Position numbers and translations under genes: made by a program. DNA of 64,000 nt. It comes from an uncultured Slackia sp. Its GTDB lineage: Bacteria > Actinomycetota > Coriobacteriia > Coriobacteriales > Eggerthellaceae. Positions 61,523-64,000 of this stretch are shown here, one piece after another. The notes beneath the pieces are model-generated. The model ran no database searches. It worked only from the letters and a program-made list of their open reading frames with translations, and had not been told where the DNA came from. Within the stretch, counting starts at the first letter, position 1. Every line of letters starts with the position of its first letter. The stretch covers positions 35,038 through 99,037 of the forward strand of contig NZ_CALUMA010000029.1 in NCBI RefSeq assembly GCF_944321625.1, written 5' to 3'.

Positions 61523-62263
61523 ATGAACAGCAACGCATTGAGAAACATAGGCATCTTGGCGACGCACGACATACGCGTCGCCGCGCGCACGCCGGTGATG
61601 CTTGTCATGTTGGCGGCATGCGTGCTGCTGATGCTTGTCTTCTCCTCCATAGCTGGCGGTCCGGACCTCACGTCGGACGCGTTCCTCATGACCACCGTCA
61701 TCGCCGTTTCACCCGCTTTCACCGGCTCCATTTGCTCGCTGTACACCATGTCCGAGGAAATAGAACGAGGGGTGCCCGCGACGCTCGTTCAATCGGGTAT
61801 GACCACGAGGCAGATTGCTGCAGGAAAATTCCTGTGCTCTTACGTATGGACGCTTATCACCGTGGTGCTTTGCGGCCTTACGCTGGGATTTTCCCTTGAA
61901 CGGCTCAGTGTGACGCTTGCGCTTTCCATTCCGGCATCACTCCCTATTCTTCTTGTGAGCCTAGGATGCGGCCTCCTTGCGTCCGACCAGATGAAAAGCA
62001 GCATCTATTCGCTGCCTATCGTGGTTCTGGCGATCGTGCCGCTGCTGGGACTGATCTCGAATTCCCTGCGCTATATGGCGTGCTTTCTGCCGATGGGGTT
62101 CGCGGCGGAAGCCGCCTGTTTGGTAACAGGCGCGCCCGCCACGCTTTCGCCGGCAGTCATCGCCGTGCTCTGTTTGCTCTGGGTAGCAGCGAGCGCAGGA
62201 TTCGTCGTTTGGGCACATCGCCGCTATAAGGAGCGCATCGTTCGCGAAATTGAAAGGATATAA
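61523..62263 (+). CDS. ABC-2 type transporter permease (second)
   Basis: This 246-residue protein has six predicted helices and ABC-2 layout, related to the permease at 58403. It is encoded on the opposite strand, 60 bases from the divergent LytTR regulator. No second ATPase is nearby, so it probably forms a heterodimeric exporter with the 58403 permease and the shared ATPase, or with the LytTR protein's ABC-like domain as a regulatory partner. The ribosome site (GGGCAAA) is weak. Confidence 0.88.
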   Translation: MNSNALRNIGILATHDIRVAARTPVMLVMLAACVLLMLVFSSIAGGPDLTSDAFLMTTVIAVSPAFTGSICSLYTMSEEIERGVPATLVQSGMTTRQIAAGKFLCSYVWTLITVVLCGLTLGFSLERLSVTLALSIPASLPILLVSLGCGLLASDQMKSSIYSLPIVVLAIVPLLGLISNSLRYMACFLPMGFAAEAACLVTGAPATLSPAVIAVLCLLWVAASAGFVVWAHRRYKERIVREIERI

Positions 62264-62573
62264 GGCGCGGGCGATTCATCCGCGAGCCCACGGCGCAGCA
62301 CGGCCAGAAAGACAAGACTACAGAAATAAACCACCCAAATGAACGATTGCCTTCATCGGGGTGGCGCCACACTGGAGCTGCCGCACATATTTTCCTTGAT
62401 CTGGGCTTTGCCCAGAGGGCGTCGCCTCGATTCTTTTAGAAAGAAACCCCAGTTCACACGGCTTGTAAAAACCTTTTGACAGGCTTATTTCGCGGCGCGA
62501 TGGCGCGTGTCAAAGCCATTTGGTGGTAAAGTTCTCCGCAATCCGGCACATTTCCGACCAGAAGGGATTGCAC
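62264..62573. other. Intergenic region before the XRE gene
   Basis: A TTGACA -35-like hexamer lies at 62476-62481 without a convincing -10 at the expected distance. No other feature is seen. Confidence 0.35.
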
Positions 62574-63170
62574 GTGGAACTGAGCCAGCACATCAAGGAT
62601 CACCGCGCTCGGCTGGGTATGTCCCAGGAACAATTGGCGGAGGCGATCTTCGTCTCACGCCAAACAATTTCCAACTGGGAAACCGACCGAACCTATCCTG
62701 ACGTGCAAAGCCTGCTTCTTCTGAGCAATCTCTTCGAGGTAAGCGTCGACTCGCTGATCAAAGGAGATGTTGAGGAAATGAAGTCGGTTATCACTGAAGA
62801 AGCCAAACGCATGAACAAGCTCGCCGCGGTCATGGTCGTATGCGGGGCGGCCGCGGTCATCTGGGCCGTCGCAACCGCATTGATGGACCTGAGTCTGCCG
62901 GTGATTCTGGTGCCCGCCCTCGTAGTGTTTATCCCCGCGGCGGTGGCTGCCGGCATGGTGGAGAAAATCAAGCACGACAACCAGCTGTTCACTTATAAGT
63001 CCATCGAGGCGTTCATGCGCGGGGAAGACCCCGATGCGCTGTGTGAAGAGAACCAGAAGGCCGGACGGGCGTGGTGGGGCAAACTCATAGTGAAAACCCT
63101 CGTGGCGATGATCGTCGGATTCTGCTGCGGATGGGGCCTCTTGAGCATTATCCAGAAGCTTGTGGGGTAG
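62574..63170 (+). CDS. XRE family regulator with C-terminal membrane segments
   Basis: This 198-residue protein has an N-terminal Cro/XRE HTH (LSQHIKDHRARLGMSQEQLAEAIFVSRQTISNWE, residues 3-36), then a linker ending LFEVSVDSLIKGDVEEMK. Two membrane helices lie at about residues 78-125 and one at the C-terminus (about 175-195). Such membrane-tethered XRE proteins often control adjacent exporters or sense envelope state. A GTG start at 62574 is chosen for AAGGGA seven bases upstream and because the HTH then starts at residue 1; a longer frame starts at 62520. Confidence 0.88.
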   Translation: MELSQHIKDHRARLGMSQEQLAEAIFVSRQTISNWETDRTYPDVQSLLLLSNLFEVSVDSLIKGDVEEMKSVITEEAKRMNKLAAVMVVCGAAAVIWAVATALMDLSLPVILVPALVVFIPAAVAAGMVEKIKHDNQLFTYKSIEAFMRGEDPDALCEENQKAGRAWWGKLIVKTLVAMIVGFCCGWGLLSIIQKLVG

Positions 63171-63202
63171 CCCAAGCGATTCCCCACACGACCTTTGGAT
63201 AC

Positions 63203-63227
63203 GAAAAGAGCCCCGATGTCGGGGCTC
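63203..63227. terminator. Terminator between the XRE gene and tRNA-Ser(CGA)
   Basis: The stem GAGCCCCGA/TCGGGGCTC is followed by TTTTCG on the minus strand. It ends tRNA-Ser(CGA) and may also serve the convergent XRE gene. Confidence 0.88.
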
Positions 63228-63238
63228 TTACTGTTCTC

Positions 63239-63331
63239 TGGCGGAGGAGGAGGGATTCGAACCCTCGTTACCCGGGTTACGGGTAAAACGGTTTTCGAGA
63301 CCGCCGCATTCAACCACTCTGCCACCCCTCC
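63239..63331 (-). tRNA. tRNA-Ser (anticodon CGA)
   Basis: The minus strand gives acceptor GGAGGGG/CTCCTCC, anticodon loop TCTCGAAAA, a long variable arm (TTTTACCCGTAACCCGGGTA) typical of tRNA-Ser, T-arm GAGGGTTCGAATCCCTC and encoded CCA. Confidence 0.95.
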
Positions 63332-63346
63332 GTAGGGTGATACATG

Positions 63347-63373
63347 AAAGCGCCGCTCAAAAGGACGGCGCTT
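63347..63373 (-). terminator. Hairpin after tRNA-Ser(GGA)
   Basis: The stem AAGCGCCG/CGGCGCTT lies nine bases past the tRNA 3' end; the following minus-strand T-run is short (CTTTCATG). Confidence 0.6.
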
Positions 63374-63381
63374 GAAGTTTC

Positions 63382-63473
63382 TGGCGGAGAGATGGGGATT
63401 CGAACCCCAGATACGCTTTTGGCGTATACACGATTTCCAATCGTGCTCCTTCGGCCAGCTCGGACATCTCTCC
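63382..63473 (-). tRNA. tRNA-Ser (anticodon GGA)
   Basis: The minus strand gives acceptor GGAGAGA/TCTCTCC, anticodon loop TTGGAAA, a long variable arm (TATACGCCAAAAGCGTAT), T-arm GGGGTTCGAATCCCC and encoded CCA. Confidence 0.95.
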
Positions 63474-63565
63474 ACTGCTCGAATGACTGCATATCATGTG
63501 CAGCGAGAACGTAGTATAGCAAAAAAGCTGGCAATGTGACGAAATTCGCAAAAGTTCATAAAGAG

Positions 63566-63592
63566 AAAAAGAAGCCGCCTGGAGGCGGCTTC
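63566..63592 (-). terminator. Terminator of the foldase gene
   Basis: The stem GAAGCCGCC/GGCGGCTTC is followed by TTTTTC on the minus strand, about 60 bases past the stop at 63653. Confidence 0.88.
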
Positions 63593-63652
63593 TTGGTTTG
63601 ATTGCGTTATGACACCTGGAGGACGGGTGTCATTCGACGAGTCCTTTTCAAC

Positions 63653-64000
63653 CTACTCGGTGGTCACTTCCTGGGGCTGCTGGGTGGCGGGGTCGGACTC
63701 TTCGTCACCCTCTTCAGCTGCAGCATCGTCGGAAGCGGCATCATCCTCGGCACCCTCATCGGAGGCAGCTTCATCGGAGCCGCCCTCGGTGGCACCTTCA
63801 TCGGTTGCGGCATCGTCGGCAGAGGCGTCAGTGCCATCCTCGGTAGTGGCATCATCGGTTTCGGTCTTGGTGAAACCGCTCAGATCGATGTCGTAGGGAA
63901 GGCCCTCGGGCTTGTCGTTGATCTGGATGTCAGCGGAATCCTTGTAGTTCTGATACCACTCGATGAAGGAGTCCTCCTTGCTCTGCTCCTCAAGGCTGGT
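63653..64000 (-). CDS. C-terminal part of a SurA/PrsA-like foldase, start outside window
   Basis: The visible 115 residues begin LEEQSKEDSFIEWYQNYKDS and continue ADIQINDKPEGLPYDIDLSGF, a C-terminal pattern typical of extracytoplasmic SurA-N/PrsA-type peptidyl-prolyl isomerases of Gram-positive bacteria. About 60 residues of Asp/Ala/Glu low-complexity sequence (repeats of SDEGAEDD and ATDEG type) follow. The long acidic tail is a lineage feature also seen in other exported proteins in this window. The catalytic region and signal peptide lie beyond the right edge. Confidence 0.75.
   Translation of the reverse strand, partial: TSLEEQSKEDSFIEWYQNYKDSADIQINDKPEGLPYDIDLSGFTKTETDDATTEDGTDASADDAATDEGATEGGSDEAASDEGAEDDAASDDAAAEEGDEESDPATQQPQEVTTE

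Overview
This window is high-GC chromosomal DNA, most likely from a gut anaerobe of the Eggerthellaceae (class Coriobacteriia, Actinomycetota). The inference rests on combined content: a TAT-exported flavoprotein divergent from a multi-pass membrane LuxR regulator, a DUF362 protein, a NRAMP-like transporter paired with a MgtE-type sensor, a very large MBG/InlB-repeat surface protein, and strong AGGAGG-type ribosome binding sites throughout. No rRNA or other species marker is present, so the genus is not fixed. Both ends cut through genes (a flavoprotein at the left, a PrsA/SurA-like protein at the right).

Layout. 1-5.4 kb: flavoprotein and its LuxR partner, a DUF1653 gene, and a HipA-like kinase with its own N-terminal HTH and a palindrome across its start. 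5.7-10.4 kb: a lysine operon lysA-dapA-dapB-dapH (acetylase branch) read leftward behind a consensus promoter, an L-box lysine riboswitch and a terminator. 10.5-12.3 kb: a possible type I toxin peptide with antisense RNA, then an M20 amidohydrolase that may be the missing acetyl-DAP deacetylase. 12.5-20 kb: the 2286-residue surface protein and a small membrane partner. 20-24.5 kb: a JAMM-domain/small-protein gene pair and a DUF362 gene bracketed by two copies of a dispersed repeat, then a DUF559-type nuclease-like gene. 25-31 kb: a partial type IV pilus cluster. 31-38 kb: tRNA-Arg, a fused ABC transporter, galE and a second DUF559-type gene. 38-45 kb: a PatA-like aminotransferase, citrate synthase, and a DUF1015-serA-serC serine cluster. 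45-48.3 kb: MgtE-N/CBS sensor plus NRAMP-type transporter and tRNA-Arg. 48.9-55 kb: two MFS carriers, a universal stress protein and an AmmeMemoRadiSam pair. 55-63 kb: a YtrA/DUF1648 pair, an AAA/DUF4143 ATPase, an ABC exporter locus with two micro-proteins and a LytTR regulator, and an XRE regulator. 63-64 kb: two tRNA-Ser genes and the truncated foldase.

Functional links. Lysine/DAP synthesis is well covered: DapA, DapB, DapH and LysA in the riboswitch operon, with plausible PatA (38 kb) and deacetylase (11 kb) candidates elsewhere; only DapF is not seen. The serine genes form one cluster. The MgtE-like sensor and NRAMP-like transporter overlap by one base and look like a split magnesium uptake unit.

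The most unusual general feature lies between genes. At least nine intergenic stretches each carry their own private set of short repeats (10-41 bp, often in both orientations, several as perfect inverted pairs of 21-29 bp), with no word shared between stretches. Candidate explanations are local operators, invertible segments or decayed mobile elements; sequence alone does not decide. All functional calls come from reading sequence and recognising families; no database search was run.
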